Of a stretch of 64,000 nt of DNA, positions 16,895 to 26,700 are shown one piece after another. The notes under the pieces are model-generated. The model made no database searches. It saw nothing but the letters and a program-made list of their open reading frames with translations, and was not told the origin of the DNA. The position numbers and the translations under genes were made by a program. This DNA is from JADGNZ01 sp963715895. GTDB taxonomy: Bacteria; Acidobacteriota; Thermoanaerobaculia; Gp7-AA8. The stretch's first letter is position 1; every line of letters begins with the position of its first letter. The stretch covers positions 4,216,001 through 4,280,000 of the forward strand of contig OY970284.1 of the NCBI GenBank assembly GCA_963715895.1, in the 5' to 3' direction.

Positions 16895-17488
16895 ATGCGT
16901 ACGCTATCCTTAGATGTGATGACAGCCTCGCTGCCGCCATCGCGTCACGATTACACCTTCGCTGATTACCTGGCGCTCGAGCGCGACAGTACGATCAAGC
17001 ACGAATTCGATGCGGGCGAGATTCAGGCCATGGCCGGCGGAACGGCCAGACACAGCGCCCTAGCGGTGAATGTCGCCGTTGCGTTGAGCTCTCCGCGGGC
17101 CGCCGGCTGTACGGTCTTCCAATCCGACATGCGAGTGCGCGTCGTTGCCACCGGACGCGCCACGTATCCCGACGTCTCCATGGTTTGCGGCCCCATTGAA
17201 TACGATCCCGAGGACACCGCGCGCACCACGATCACAAACCCCGTACTCGTCGTCGAAGTCCTATCCGTGACGACGGAGAAAGGCGATCGCGGGAACAAGT
17301 GGATGCACTATCAGCGCATCCCCTCGCTCCAGGAATACGTCCTGGTCAGCCAGGAGCCCCGCATCGAGATCTACCGCCGCACCACCCCCGACACGTGGGA
17401 GTACTTCGAAGTGCGCGAGGGCGCAGCGAGACTCGCCTCCGGCCCGACGCTGGATCTCTCCCTGCTCTACGCCGATCTTCCGGTGTGA
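16895..17488 (+). CDS. Uma2 family (DUF820) predicted endonuclease
   Basis: 197 residues. Hallmarks of the PD-(D/E)xK-fold Uma2 family: YTFADYLALERDSTIKHEF near the start, MAGGTARHSALAVNV, YPDVSMVCG, VLVVEVLSVTTEKGDRGNKW and YQRIPSLQEYVLVSQ. The catalytic acidic and Lys-containing positions appear intact. These genes are common, often multicopy, in cyanobacteria and Acidobacteria, and their role is unsettled. A second possible ATG lies at 16919. Confidence 0.9.
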   Translation: MRTLSLDVMTASLPPSRHDYTFADYLALERDSTIKHEFDAGEIQAMAGGTARHSALAVNVAVALSSPRAAGCTVFQSDMRVRVVATGRATYPDVSMVCGPIEYDPEDTARTTITNPVLVVEVLSVTTEKGDRGNKWMHYQRIPSLQEYVLVSQEPRIEIYRRTTPDTWEYFEVREGAARLASGPTLDLSLLYADLPV

Positions 17489-17524
17489 CGCGAGCACGAG
17501 CCACACATTGGAGATCGCCGGGCA

Positions 17525-17725
17525 TTACTCTCCGAGACGTTCAGACCAGTCTGGCGGCCCGTCGAGATTCACCGCCTGAGCAGTCCGGAGAAACGAGCCT
17601 GATTTGCTCTCGGCCGCGACCGTTGTTTCGATCGTGACGCGAACACGGGTGTTCGGCGCAAGAGCCACGGGGCCCTCGGGGCGCAGCACCTCGCCATCGT
17701 AAATGGCGAAAACGGTTATGGTCAT
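17525..17725 (-). CDS. Antitoxin-like small protein (AF2212/DUF104 type)
   Basis: 66 residues: MTITVFAIYDGEVLRPEGPV, then APNTRVRVTIET, matching the beta-rich start of DUF104-type antitoxins that usually precede a PIN-domain toxin. No PIN gene follows. A short minus-strand reading frame ending ...DTPEEDEE overlaps its ATG (ATGA) from 17722 to about 17778, but is too short to call. Probably an orphan antitoxin. Confidence 0.65.
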   Translation of the reverse strand: MTITVFAIYDGEVLRPEGPVALAPNTRVRVTIETTVAAESKSGSFLRTAQAVNLDGPPDWSERLGE

Positions 17726-17905
17726 TCCTCGTCCTCCTCGGGAGTGTCTTCATCGGCGTAATGCTTCGTTCTTCGCATGCCAGCTTGCACCGCCGTCGTA
17801 CCCGTCGAAATCGTCCAAGCCGTCGCGATCGGAGGCGTGGTGTATCGTAGCAACGTTCTTTGCCTACCGTTCTGCGGCCGGCGGTAGAATTACCCATACT
17901 GATGC

Positions 17906-17966
17906 ATGAAGCTGCGGTTCTACATCGATCCCGAAACGGGCGAGCCACATATTCTCAATCACGATG
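17906..17966 (+). pseudogene. 5' remnant of a small toxin-like gene
   Basis: ATG 17906 begins MKLRFYIDPETGEPHILNHD, which resembles the start of small DUF4258-like toxin proteins. After ~20 codons the sequence becomes the start of the next gene (ATG 17964 in another frame) and this frame degenerates. The simplest reading is a deletion that removed most of the toxin and joined its head to the antitoxin. Confidence 0.5.
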
Positions 17967-18404
17967 AAGCGAACAAAGTTCCCGACGGGATGGGACGAGG
18001 AGCGCGTGCGGCAGGTTCTCCGTCATTACGACCAGCAAGGCGAAGTAGAAGCTGTCGCTGAAGACGAGGCGGCTTTCGAGGATCCCACGCAGACGGTCAT
18101 CGAAGTTCCGCGGGAGCTGGTACCGGCAATCCGCGAGCTCACGAGAATCGAACCGCCTAGTGTTGCGTCAATATTGAAACGGACGTCAAGAGCCTTTCAA
18201 TTCACTGTCATCCTGAGGCGGCGGCAGCCCCGGAGGGGCAGAGCGCGCCGAAGGACCCCCAGCCTGAAACCCGGACAGGGCGTGGGAACGTCGACTACTC
18301 CGCCGCCCAACCGGGATACAACTTGGGGGTCCTTCGACCGTCCTGCGCCGTGCAATCGCTCCGCGATTACGCGGCTCCGGCGGCTCAGGATGACAGTGAA
18401 TTGA
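17964..18404 (+). pseudogene. Antitoxin-like gene interrupted by a MITE
   Basis: Authentic sequence runs 17964-18157: FPTGWDEERVRQVLRHYDQQ, then AVAEDEAAFED and VIEVPRELVPAIREL, a pattern seen in small partner proteins of toxin-like genes. At 18157 the frame enters the inverted terminal repeat of a mobile element and continues as unrelated Arg/Pro-rich residues to 18404. The 3' end is therefore displaced. Confidence 0.6.
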
Positions 18405-18445
18405 GAGGCGCCTAACCTACGATTTCAATATTGACGCAACACTAG
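18157..18445. mobile_element. MITE with 19-bp inverted repeats at a CTAG target, carrying a TGTCATCCTGAG repeat
   Basis: The ends are perfect inverted repeats, TGTTGCGTCAATATTGAAA at 18161-18179 and its complement ending 18441, flanked by CTAG on both sides (18157-18160 and 18442-18445). CTAG with TA duplication is the usual target of IS630/Tc1-type transposases. No transposase is inside, so it is non-autonomous. The interior is a second palindrome: CTGTCATCCTGAG and CGAAGGACCCCC, with GGGGGTCCTTCG and CTCAGGATGACAG opposite. No gene is called from here to 18587, although one frame after the element stays open for ~50 codons. Confidence 0.85.
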
Positions 18446-18587
18446 TCGAGTTCTCCTCGGCACGTACAAGCGGTCACCGGAGATCAACGCGGCTGGCTCG
18501 CGCCGGAGCTGGATCGTCTCCACATCCTCCAGGAAACCACGATATGCGCTGGAGCCGTTTGGCGAACCGACGACCTGCTGATCCGAA

Positions 18588-21374
18588 TCAGCGCGACAGG
18601 ATGTAACTCTCGATTCCCGCTCGGCGTAGTCGATTGACGGCGATGGCGGCCATCGTTCGGGAGACGAACGGTCCCGTGCGGACGAGGAGCAGTCCCTCGC
18701 CGCGATCGGTGAACGGCGTCTCGCCGAGGCGTTCCAGGCGGGTTGCGAGCTGGCGGGCGTTGGCGGGCTCTCGGAATGCTCCGATTTGCACGACGAAGGC
18801 GCCTGCGGCGACGGGAGCAGGAGGCTTCGATTCGGCGCGGGTCACACGGGCGCCGAATGCGACGTCTCGCAGTGTTACCGGCTCGGCGGCCATCGTAAGG
18901 TCGTGTGTAACGGTGCGGCCGCCGATGTTGGCGGTCAGCGAGAGACGACCAGCCGGCAGCGAGCGGAAAACGAAGTTGCCGCCGGCATCGACGACGGCAC
19001 GGCGTCCGAGGGATTCGATCGTCACCTCGTGCGCGCCGGCGATAGTGCCGGCGACGCTGCGGAGCGCGACTACGGCGAACGACGTCGTGCGCGGGACATC
19101 GGCGACGAGGGTCACGCTCTGCTCCCCTTCCTCGGCCGCATAACCGGCAGGCAGCGTTTCCGGGACCAGCGCGACGCGATACGTACCGGCGGGAACAGCA
19201 AGAGCGAACCGGCCGTCGCTGTCGGTGGTGGCGGTGACGTGGACGTCGTTCGGTGCGACGGCGGCGATGGTGACTCCGGCGATTCCGACGTTGGCATCGC
19301 TGGCCACGCGTCCATTCAGGCGTGCCGATGACCAGGTGACGCCGAAGTCGACGCGGGCACGCCCACTGACCTCGACGCGTGACGCGGTCGTGAAATAGGC
19401 CGGGCGGGTGGCAGGAAGCTGCGCGACGATGGAGTGCGATCCGGGATCGACGCCGTGGAATGCGTACGCGCCGTGGGCGTCGCTCCGCGTGGTCTGCGTG
19501 CCGTCGAGAATGACGATGACGTCTGGAATCGGCGCCGCATTCGCAGCCGAGCCGCGCATCTCCGGATCGAGAAAGACGACCCCTTCGATCGTGCTACGCC
19601 GTTGCAGCATCGCCGGCACACCGTCGAAACGCTGCCGGACACCGGCTTCGACCGCCTTCCCATCCTGTTGGAATGCGAGCGCGCCGCCGCGCCACCAGGA
19701 GAGCGACCCGAAGATGTCGGTCTGCGCCAGAACGCGCCGGCTGTACGAGAGCGTTCCGATCGTTGCGGTGCGCGTGGTACCGACGCTTTCGTTGCGGTCG
19801 GCGACGGCGTGGAAGCGGAGCTGGTCGCGTCCCTCCCCTGGTCCGATCCAACTGGCGTCGAAGCCGGCCAGCAAACGGCGCGGCGTGAGGTTCACGGTCA
19901 ACCCGTCGATGTAGCCGAGGTTGATCAGTGCCGGGTTGTCGCGCAACGCCCGCGCAACCTCTTCCGGCGAGTGAACGGCAATGCCGAGACGCTGGAAGGC
20001 AAGGGCCAGACCGGGCTCCTCGCGGAAGATGAGATCGAGCGTCGGCGCCTGGCGCTGGCGCTCCACCCAGAGGCTGGTGGTGAATCCCTGATGGCTTGCG
20101 CGCGCACCGAGGCGGACGACATCCCCGCGGCGGCTGGCGTTGTCGTTGTCGAGCACCTGCGCGGAGAGCGATGCTCCGAAGGACGGCCTGTCGTAGGCCA
20201 CTCCGGCCGGAATGGCGATCGTGCGGACGGAGAGCGTGGTGGTGCGCAGATCATTCACGGATGCGCCGCTGGTAATCGTCAGACGTGGTGTGGCCGCGTA
20301 ACGCAACGTGAGCGAGCCGTTCGAGAACGTCTGCCGCAGCGACTGGAAGCGATAGTCGTCGTAGGCTCCGTAGCTCTCCGCGGTCAGCCGTGAGGTGGCA
20401 CGGCGCGTCCAGGTGAGCTCCCCGTGCGCGCCGGGGACATCGCTGATTCCGAGTGTTGGAAAGTCCCGCGGCTTTAACGTGAGGTGGCCGAGAAGATGAT
20501 CGCGTCCCGTATCGTACCGAACATCGGCCGCGACAGCCACGGCACGGCTCACGCCGACCTCGGCCCGAAGCCAGAGCGCCTCGGTGCGGCGATACTCGGC
20601 GGCCAGCGCGCCTTCGATGCCGCGCCGGGCCGTTGTCTGCTTCGGTTCCGAGAGGAATCCGTAAAGCGACGGTGTCCAGCGGATCCCGCCGCGATCGATG
20701 CCGTATCCAATTCCCGCCACCCAGCGGTGGTCGGCGGGGAGGAAGAGATCGTCGTACATCGTGGCCGCCGCGTAGCCGGCATGCAGCTCGAGGGTATGGT
20801 CCAGCAGATGGAAGCCGCGCACCTGCGTCCCGTGAACGGTGAGCGGCGACGCGTCGACGTAGTCGTCACCGAACGTAACCTCGCGATGCGGCGTGTTGAC
20901 GCGGTAGAACATCGATGGAAACGCCGTCGCCGAGCCGCCGAAGTGCTGGCCGAGGTAATGAACGTTCAGGAGATGAAACTGGGACTGGCGCTCGCCGTCG
21001 CGCATGAAAATGTCGAACGAGTTCTGCAGCCGCGAGGTGTCGCTGGCGTAACGCGTCTCGAATCGGCCGATGGGCTCGTTCGCGGCCACGGCGTGTGGAA
21101 TCGAGGCTCCCCGCGCGGAGCCGACGGTGACGAGGAACGCGGTCGTGCCGGAGGCGGTCACGGCGATGAGCTGCGTCGAGCCGGCGCTACGGCCGGTCAG
21201 GGCGACGCTTCCGGGGCGCAGAATGACCACATCGACGATGGCCGGATCGATGGAGTAGGCGGCCGTGGCGCCGGCGATGTCGATGGTTACGCTCTCGTGC
21301 ACGTGGACGGTGACGTTGTCGGCGCGCACGTTGAGCGCGAGCAGAATGGCGGCCGCGGCGAGCAGGTATCTCAT
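18588..21374 (-). CDS. Large outer-membrane protein: pilus-type N-domain, beta-barrel, Ig-like repeats, SPOR domain
   Basis: 928 residues. Signal peptide MRYLLAAAAILLALNVRA. Residues ~20-85 resemble the secretin/CpaC-type N-domain (VTVHVHESVTIDIAGATAAY ... AGSTQLIAVT). Residues ~100-590 alternate aromatic and Thr/Arg beta-strands like an outer-membrane barrel. Next come carboxypeptidase-regulatory or SdrD-like modules (VVFLDPEMRGSA, SDAHGAYAFHGV, TDSDGRFALAVPAGTYRVAL), then a C-terminal SPOR domain (FVVQIGAFREPANARQLATRL). Its ATG overlaps the upstream chaperone-like stop. The position matches an usher, but the usher family cannot be confirmed by eye. Confidence 0.8.
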   Translation of the reverse strand: MRYLLAAAAILLALNVRADNVTVHVHESVTIDIAGATAAYSIDPAIVDVVILRPGSVALTGRSAGSTQLIAVTASGTTAFLVTVGSARGASIPHAVAANEPIGRFETRYASDTSRLQNSFDIFMRDGERQSQFHLLNVHYLGQHFGGSATAFPSMFYRVNTPHREVTFGDDYVDASPLTVHGTQVRGFHLLDHTLELHAGYAAATMYDDLFLPADHRWVAGIGYGIDRGGIRWTPSLYGFLSEPKQTTARRGIEGALAAEYRRTEALWLRAEVGVSRAVAVAADVRYDTGRDHLLGHLTLKPRDFPTLGISDVPGAHGELTWTRRATSRLTAESYGAYDDYRFQSLRQTFSNGSLTLRYAATPRLTITSGASVNDLRTTTLSVRTIAIPAGVAYDRPSFGASLSAQVLDNDNASRRGDVVRLGARASHQGFTTSLWVERQRQAPTLDLIFREEPGLALAFQRLGIAVHSPEEVARALRDNPALINLGYIDGLTVNLTPRRLLAGFDASWIGPGEGRDQLRFHAVADRNESVGTTRTATIGTLSYSRRVLAQTDIFGSLSWWRGGALAFQQDGKAVEAGVRQRFDGVPAMLQRRSTIEGVVFLDPEMRGSAANAAPIPDVIVILDGTQTTRSDAHGAYAFHGVDPGSHSIVAQLPATRPAYFTTASRVEVSGRARVDFGVTWSSARLNGRVASDANVGIAGVTIAAVAPNDVHVTATTDSDGRFALAVPAGTYRVALVPETLPAGYAAEEGEQSVTLVADVPRTTSFAVVALRSVAGTIAGAHEVTIESLGRRAVVDAGGNFVFRSLPAGRLSLTANIGGRTVTHDLTMAAEPVTLRDVAFGARVTRAESKPPAPVAAGAFVVQIGAFREPANARQLATRLERLGETPFTDRGEGLLLVRTGPFVSRTMAAIAVNRLRRAGIESYILSR

Positions 21375-22132
21375 CGGACGTCGAATTCCGCGGACGACGT
21401 CACGCTGGTCGCGGCGAGCTGGTAAGTCAGGAGAGCGCGGTAGTGGCCGGGAGCGAGATCGCCGGCGTATTCGGCACGAACATCGGTCCGTTCGCCGGGG
21501 AGAAGGCGCCGCGCCGGAATGGGCGTTCGTCCAAGGAGAATGCCTTTCCCGCTGACGATGGCCAGCATGCCCGTGGCCACGAACGGCTCAGGGCCGCTGT
21601 TGATCAGTTGCTGGGTGACGGCAAGATTAGAGGTGGCGGTGGGGGGATGAACGTCAAGCGGCGTCGACGAGGTGAGCACATCGTCAGACAGCGCAAAGGT
21701 CATCAGCATGCCGAGGGAGACGGTCGATCCGATGGAGCCGCGCTGCACTCTGGTCGTGCCGTGGAAGAGCGCCAGGATCGCTCGCGCTGCCGGGTTCCGC
21801 GGAATGGTGATGGTCACGTCGACGCGCACGCTCTCGCCCGGTCCGAGGGTGACCGACTTCCGCGAGAAGGCGGCGGTGGCGGCGACGCTTCCGGGGAGCT
21901 GGCCCGCCGCGACGAAGACGCGGCGGCCGTCGCGGACGATGATGTCCTGCGCCTGGAGATCGAACGAGAACGGTTGTGAGGCTCCGTTGGTCAGTTTCAT
22001 CGACTGCGTGGTGCTCTGCCCGGACACACCACGCAGCACGATCACCGCGGGAGAGACGGAGAGCGAGCCTCCGCCGGCGACCGCGGTCATGGAAACCGCC
22101 AGGATGAATGTAGCTATCGCCAGGACTCGCAT
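21371..22132 (-). CDS. Secreted fimbrial-chaperone-like Ig-fold protein
   Basis: ~253 residues with a signal peptide (MRVLAIATFILAVSMTAVAGG). It begins GSLSVSPAVIVLRG and continues QSMKLTNGASQPFSFDL, then two beta-rich domains with GPGESVRVDVTITIPRN and LLPGERTDVRAEYAGDL. Two Ig-like domains with 'SVSPA..V.L' and 'R..V.IT.P' phrasing resemble PapD-type periplasmic chaperones at low similarity. Start chosen for GAGGAG upstream. The stop overlaps the next gene by four bases (ATGA). Confidence 0.7.
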   Translation of the reverse strand: MRVLAIATFILAVSMTAVAGGGSLSVSPAVIVLRGVSGQSTTQSMKLTNGASQPFSFDLQAQDIIVRDGRRVFVAAGQLPGSVAATAAFSRKSVTLGPGESVRVDVTITIPRNPAARAILALFHGTTRVQRGSIGSTVSLGMLMTFALSDDVLTSSTPLDVHPPTATSNLAVTQQLINSGPEPFVATGMLAIVSGKGILLGRTPIPARRLLPGERTDVRAEYAGDLAPGHYRALLTYQLAATSVTSSAEFDVR

Positions 22133-22169
22133 CGTTGAGCTCCTCATTCTTGCACGTTTACTTCCGGCG

Positions 22170-22655
22170 TTATTGAGTAATTACGTCCCAGGTGATGGCG
22201 GCGGCAATCGGTCCGGGGGCGACGGCGTCGCTGATTTCGATCTCGAGGGTGTGAAAGACGATGGCGCCGATCGCGGCATGGGGATCGATGATGACCGTTG
22301 CTTCCGTGAGCAGCTTTCCGTCGAGCCGCATCGATGTGCGGCCGTCCGACGATTCGAGGCGCGCCGTGATGGTGGCCATGCCCGAGGCGGTGCCGGCCGT
22401 GCGGACGATGCGGATTCCGAAGCGGCGTTGCACGCGCGCGCCGCGGAGATGGCTGCCGGCGTGGCGGGCGACATCCCGGACGTCGAGCCAGGCGTCCCCG
22501 CCGGCCGCGGTGAAGTTGCCGTCAGCGGCCGGCGCGTCGACGAAAACGATTGAGAGAGCGTCGTCGACTACGGTCGCCGCGGAGCGTCTCCGCGCGGCGG
22601 ATACCGGCAGGGCCAGAAAGGCCGCCAGGAGCACGATTGCGAATTGCCGTCTCAT
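22170..22655 (-). CDS. Secreted beta-rich protein, candidate minor fibre subunit
   Basis: ~161 residues with a signal peptide (MRRQFAIVLLAAFLALPVSA). It is rich in beta-strand-forming residues with few charged clusters: IVRTAGTASGMATITARLES, SDGRTSMRLDGKLL, then FHTLEIEISDAVAPG. I do not recognise the family. Size, secretion and position between the main subunit candidate and the chaperone-like gene suggest a tip or adaptor subunit (inference). Confidence 0.65.
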   Translation of the reverse strand: MRRQFAIVLLAAFLALPVSAARRRSAATVVDDALSIVFVDAPAADGNFTAAGGDAWLDVRDVARHAGSHLRGARVQRRFGIRIVRTAGTASGMATITARLESSDGRTSMRLDGKLLTEATVIIDPHAAIGAIVFHTLEIEISDAVAPGPIAAAITWDVITQ

Positions 22656-22727
22656 GATTTCACCCCGCAACGACAGTGCCGGAGGGCACGATTGCCCTCC
22701 GGTACCGTTCACTGCGGCTGGTTTGTC

Positions 22728-23249
22728 CTAGTTGGATGCCGCCGTAAAGTTGATGGTGTTGTCGATCGCGGCGGCCGCGGCGCTGTCGGCCACGACGATG
22801 TCCCACGAGTAGCTGCCGGTCGAGGCATAGGTGCCGGTCGACGTCAGCGTGGTCGCGGCGCTGTCGCTGAGGGTGCTTCCGTTCAGCTTCCAGGCGATGC
22901 CGCTGGCCGGAGCGCTTCCGAGTTGCGCGGTGAGGGTGTAGTCGGTGCTGGTGAGATTGGCCTTGACGACCTGAACCCCGACCGTCGACGAGAGCGTCCA
23001 GTTGGAGGCTCCTCGGGCAAGCGTGAAGCCGGTCGGCGCGGAGCCGAACTTGCTGATGTTACCGAGATCGGAGCTGGCCGCAGCCGTGCCGGTGCCGCTG
23101 GTGGTTCCGCCGGCCGATTCGACCGTCAGGCTGACCGAGCTTTCGACGGTGCCGGTGACTGTGAGTGTGCCCGAGCTGGTTGCAGCGGAGGCGGTGGATG
23201 CGACGGCGAGTAAAGCGACGATGAAACAGACTGCAAGGGCGTTCTTCAT
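22728..23249 (-). CDS. Secreted Ser/Thr-rich candidate major fibre subunit
   Basis: ~173 residues. Start at ATG 23249 with AGAGGAG just upstream and a signal peptide MKNALAVCFIVALLAVASTASA. The mature part is Thr/Ser/Ala/Gly-rich and almost free of charge (GTLTVTGTVESSVSLTVES, DLGNISKFGSAP), ending DNTINFTAASN. The 'TGTV..S..LTV' opening resembles spore-coat-U/fimbrial subunit domains. First gene of the four-gene locus and probably the most expressed. Confidence 0.72.
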   Translation of the reverse strand: MKNALAVCFIVALLAVASTASAATSSGTLTVTGTVESSVSLTVESAGGTTSGTGTAAASSDLGNISKFGSAPTGFTLARGASNWTLSSTVGVQVVKANLTSTDYTLTAQLGSAPASGIAWKLNGSTLSDSAATTLTSTGTYASTGSYSWDIVVADSAAAAAIDNTINFTAASN

Positions 23250-23392
23250 TTTCTCTCCTCTTTCTTTTGACTTCTGTGTGTGAAGTCGCGGAGAGGGGGA
23301 GAAAAAATACAAACGATCCGCGGATGATGCAGATAAAGGCAGATGAGACGCCACACGCTCTCACGTAAATCGTCGGCACTCTGTACCCCGTC

Positions 23393-23606
23393 GAGGGCCT
23401 TCTCCCCCGCGGTTTCTGGCGGGGGAGAAGGTGCCGACAGGCGGATGAGGGGGCGCTGGCGCGTGCGTTGTTCGCGCGCGATTCGTGCTTTCAAGCGGCC
23501 CTTTAGACAACAATGCAAGATCGTTGGTGACGCGTATGCGCCTCCCTCATCCGCCTGTCGGCACCTTCTCCCCCCGCAAAAAAACCGCGGGGGGAGAAGG
23601 CCCTCG
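23393..23606. repeat. Long inverted repeat of the GGAGAAGGTGCCGACAGGCG type
   Basis: The left segment 23421-23450 and right segment 23545-23574 are perfect 30-bp inverted copies. Each is itself next to a short hairpin made of CCTTCTCCCCC and GGGGGAGAAGG. Between them is ~95 bp without other structure. The gap from 23250 to 23725 contains no gene. REP-like elements with these words occur in several bacterial phyla; here it could terminate transcription of the tricorn gene. Confidence 0.8.
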
Positions 23607-23725
23607 GCGAAAGGGCGTGGCAAGAAACGAAGCAATGCTGTGAAATAGCCAGAGGTGCGAGTTCTTCTTGCGAGCCCCCTCTGTCTATCTTCTTGTTGCC
23701 GCCAAAACGCGGCACCTTGTTACTC

Positions 23726-26700
23726 CTACTTCTTCGCGCTTGGCGCCCGTTTCGGGAACGGCGGACGGACGTCCTTCTGCGGCGGGTTGGCGGCGAGTTG
23801 CTTCATCGCCACGTCGATCGCTTTCTCGAGCTGCGGGTCGCGGCCGGCGATGATGTCGGCAGGGGTCTGCTCGACATCGATATCCGGCGGGACGCCTTCG
23901 TTCTCGACCACGAAGCCTTCCGAAGTCCAGATGCCGAGGTTCGGCGCGGTGATCACACCGCCATCCATCAGAACGGGAAATCCGAGGATGCCCACCAGGC
24001 CACCCCAGGTACGCTTCCCGACCAGTGTGCCGAGCTGCAGTTTGTGAAACATCCACGGCAGGAGGTCGCCGCCCGAGCCGGCGGTCTCGTCGATGATCAT
24101 CACCTTCGGTCCCTGAATCGACGCTAGCGGTGTCTTCAGGTCGGCGCCGTAGCGCATGGCCCAGTGGCTGATCATCGGACGGCGGAGGATGTCGATGTAG
24201 TAGTCGGCCACGCTGCCGCCGCCGTTGTGGCGCTCATCGACGATGACGGCGTCGCGGTCGGCTTGCGGGAAGAAGTAGCGTTTGAAGTAGGTGTAGCCGG
24301 CGCCGGCGGTGTTCGGCACATAGACGTAGGCGACCCGCCCGTTGGTGGCCTCGGTGACCTTGCGCAGGTTGCCCTCGACCCAATCGCGGTTGCGAAGGTT
24401 CGACTCGTCTTCGACGGGGACGACTTTCACCACGCGCGAGCCGCTGCCGTCGGCGTTCGGTCCGACCGTCAGCTCGACGATGCGCCCCGCCGTCTGCTCG
24501 AAACGGCTGTAGAGATCTTCGGGGTACTTGAGGTCTCGGCCGTCGACGGCGAGGAGATACTCCCCTGCCTTCACGTCGACGCCGGGCTCAGTGAGCGGCG
24601 AGCGGAGCTCGGGGTTCCAATTGAGACCGCCGTAGACCTTGGCGAAGCGGTAGCGGCCGTTGTCGACTTTGTAGTCGGCGCCTAGCAGGCCTCCGGGGAT
24701 CGCTTCGACATCGGCCAGCGAATCGCCGCCGCCGAGACGATGATGGCCGACGGAGAGCTCGGACGACATCCACATCATCACGCGATTGAGATCGCCGCGC
24801 ACGGCCAGGTCTGGTAGGAAGACCGCGTACTTGTCATGCATGCCCTTCCAGTCGGCGCCGTGCATGTCGGGGTCGTAGAAGTAATCGCGGTTGATGCGCC
24901 AGGCCTCATCGAAGATCTGCCGCCATTCGGCCCGCGGATCGATCTTGACCTGGATCTTGTCGATGGCGAGCTTGAACTTGGAAGGATCGAGCTTGTCGCC
25001 GACGTCGATGAGGGCCAGGCCGTCTTTATCGAGCAGCATCCGCTTGCCGTCCGCGGAGAGCTGGAAGCCGTCGACCTTTTCAAGCAGCGTCTCTTCCTTG
25101 CGCTTCTCGAGGTCGAAGCGCTGCAGGCTCGTCTCCGGGCTGCCGAATCGATTGAAGCCTTCCGACTTGAGATAGAAAACCTGGCCGCTCTTGCCGACCT
25201 GCAGCGCGTCGTAGCCGGCCGGTTTCGGCGGCAGCGACACGATCCGCTGCGTGAGGCCGTCGAAGTCGACGACGACTTTGACCGCCTTCGAGGCCGCGCT
25301 CTTGCTCTTGTCGGCGCTGGCCTTCTCGTCGGCCGGCTTGTCGCTGGCCTTCGTCTCCGGCTTCATGGCCGATTCATCGGCGGACTTCGCGGCCTCTTCA
25401 TCGCTCTCTTTCGCGATCGGTGAGACCACGCCCTTGGCCAGAACGGCCAGGTAGATCGATTGGGTCGAACGCAGGTCTGCGTTGGACTGCGCGAACCAAT
25501 CCTCGACCGGACCGGCATCGGTCGATGCCAGGAAGTAGAGGTACTTGCCGTTCGGATCGAACACCGGCTGGCTGGCGTCGGTGTAGGGATCGGTGAGCGG
25601 GTACGACTTCTTCTCGCTGACCGAGTAGAGATAGATGCGGTTCATGTACGTCTGCGTATTGCGCGTGTAGGCCAGCCACTGCGAGTCGGGAGACCAGGAG
25701 TGGTTGAGCACGCGCACCGGGCCGTAGAGGACGTCGCTCGATACTTTGTCGCCAACGCCGGTGGCGACGTCGACGACGTGGATCGAGCGGGAGTTGTCGG
25801 CGAAGCTGAGCTTCTTCGAATCGGGCGACCACTTCGGGTCGTCGTAGAAGCCGGCACCGTCGATCTTGATCTCGCGCGGCGTCCCCTTCCCTTCCTGGTC
25901 GCCGATGTAGAGGCGGTACTCGCCGCTGCGGTCGGAGAACCAGGCGATCGACTTGCCGTCCGGCGACCACGCAGGCGAGCGGTCGTTCGCGGCCGGGGTG
26001 TTGGTCAGATTGCGGTCGTCGCCTTTCTCGCGCGGCACGGTAAAGATCTCGCCGCGGAACTCCAGCGCGACGCGCGCGCCGGAGGGCGAGATGGAGGCAT
26101 TGCGGATGTACTTTTTCCCTTTGACGAAGCGCGGCAGCGACTCGACGAGGTCGGCGGCGACGCCGATCTTCAACCGGTTGTCGCCGGCCGTCTTCGGATC
26201 GAGCAGATGAATATAGCCACCCTGTTCGTAGATGATTTTGCCGCCGCCGGCCGAGGCGTTGACGACCGGGAAGTCGGTGTGATTCGTCAGGCGCGTGATC
26301 TTCTTCGTGCCGGGGTCATAGCTGTAGATGTTGAACTCACCTTCGCGGTCGGAGCGGAAGTAGATCCGGCCGTCGAGCCACATCGGATCGGTGTCGTTGC
26401 ATCGGCCCGCCGGCTGCGGCACATGCTCGGTGGCGTAGGTGGCGGTATCGAAGATGACCAGGTTCGAGACCTGGCCGCCGCGGTAGTGCTTCCACTCGTT
26501 GAAGGCGTCGCCCAGCGGGACGTAGACGATCTTCTTTCCATCCGATGAGAAGACCGCCTTGGCCGCGTGCGGAATGGGAAGCTTGGTGGCCATCCCGCCG
26601 CCGACCGGTACCGTGAAGAGCTGGACGTAGCGTCCGGTGTAGACCTCGCGCGGCGAGGTGAAGAGTACGTTTGCGCCATCCGGGGTGAACCCGAGCGCGA

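Noticed and set aside
17722..17778. 18-codon minus-strand frame ending DTPEEDEE, overlapping the antitoxin ATG
   Set aside because: Too short and no homology recognised; noted only for the ATGA overlap.
18446..18587. Open stretch reading GWLAPELDRLHILQET after the MITE
   Set aside because: No start codon or family; possibly the displaced end of an older gene.
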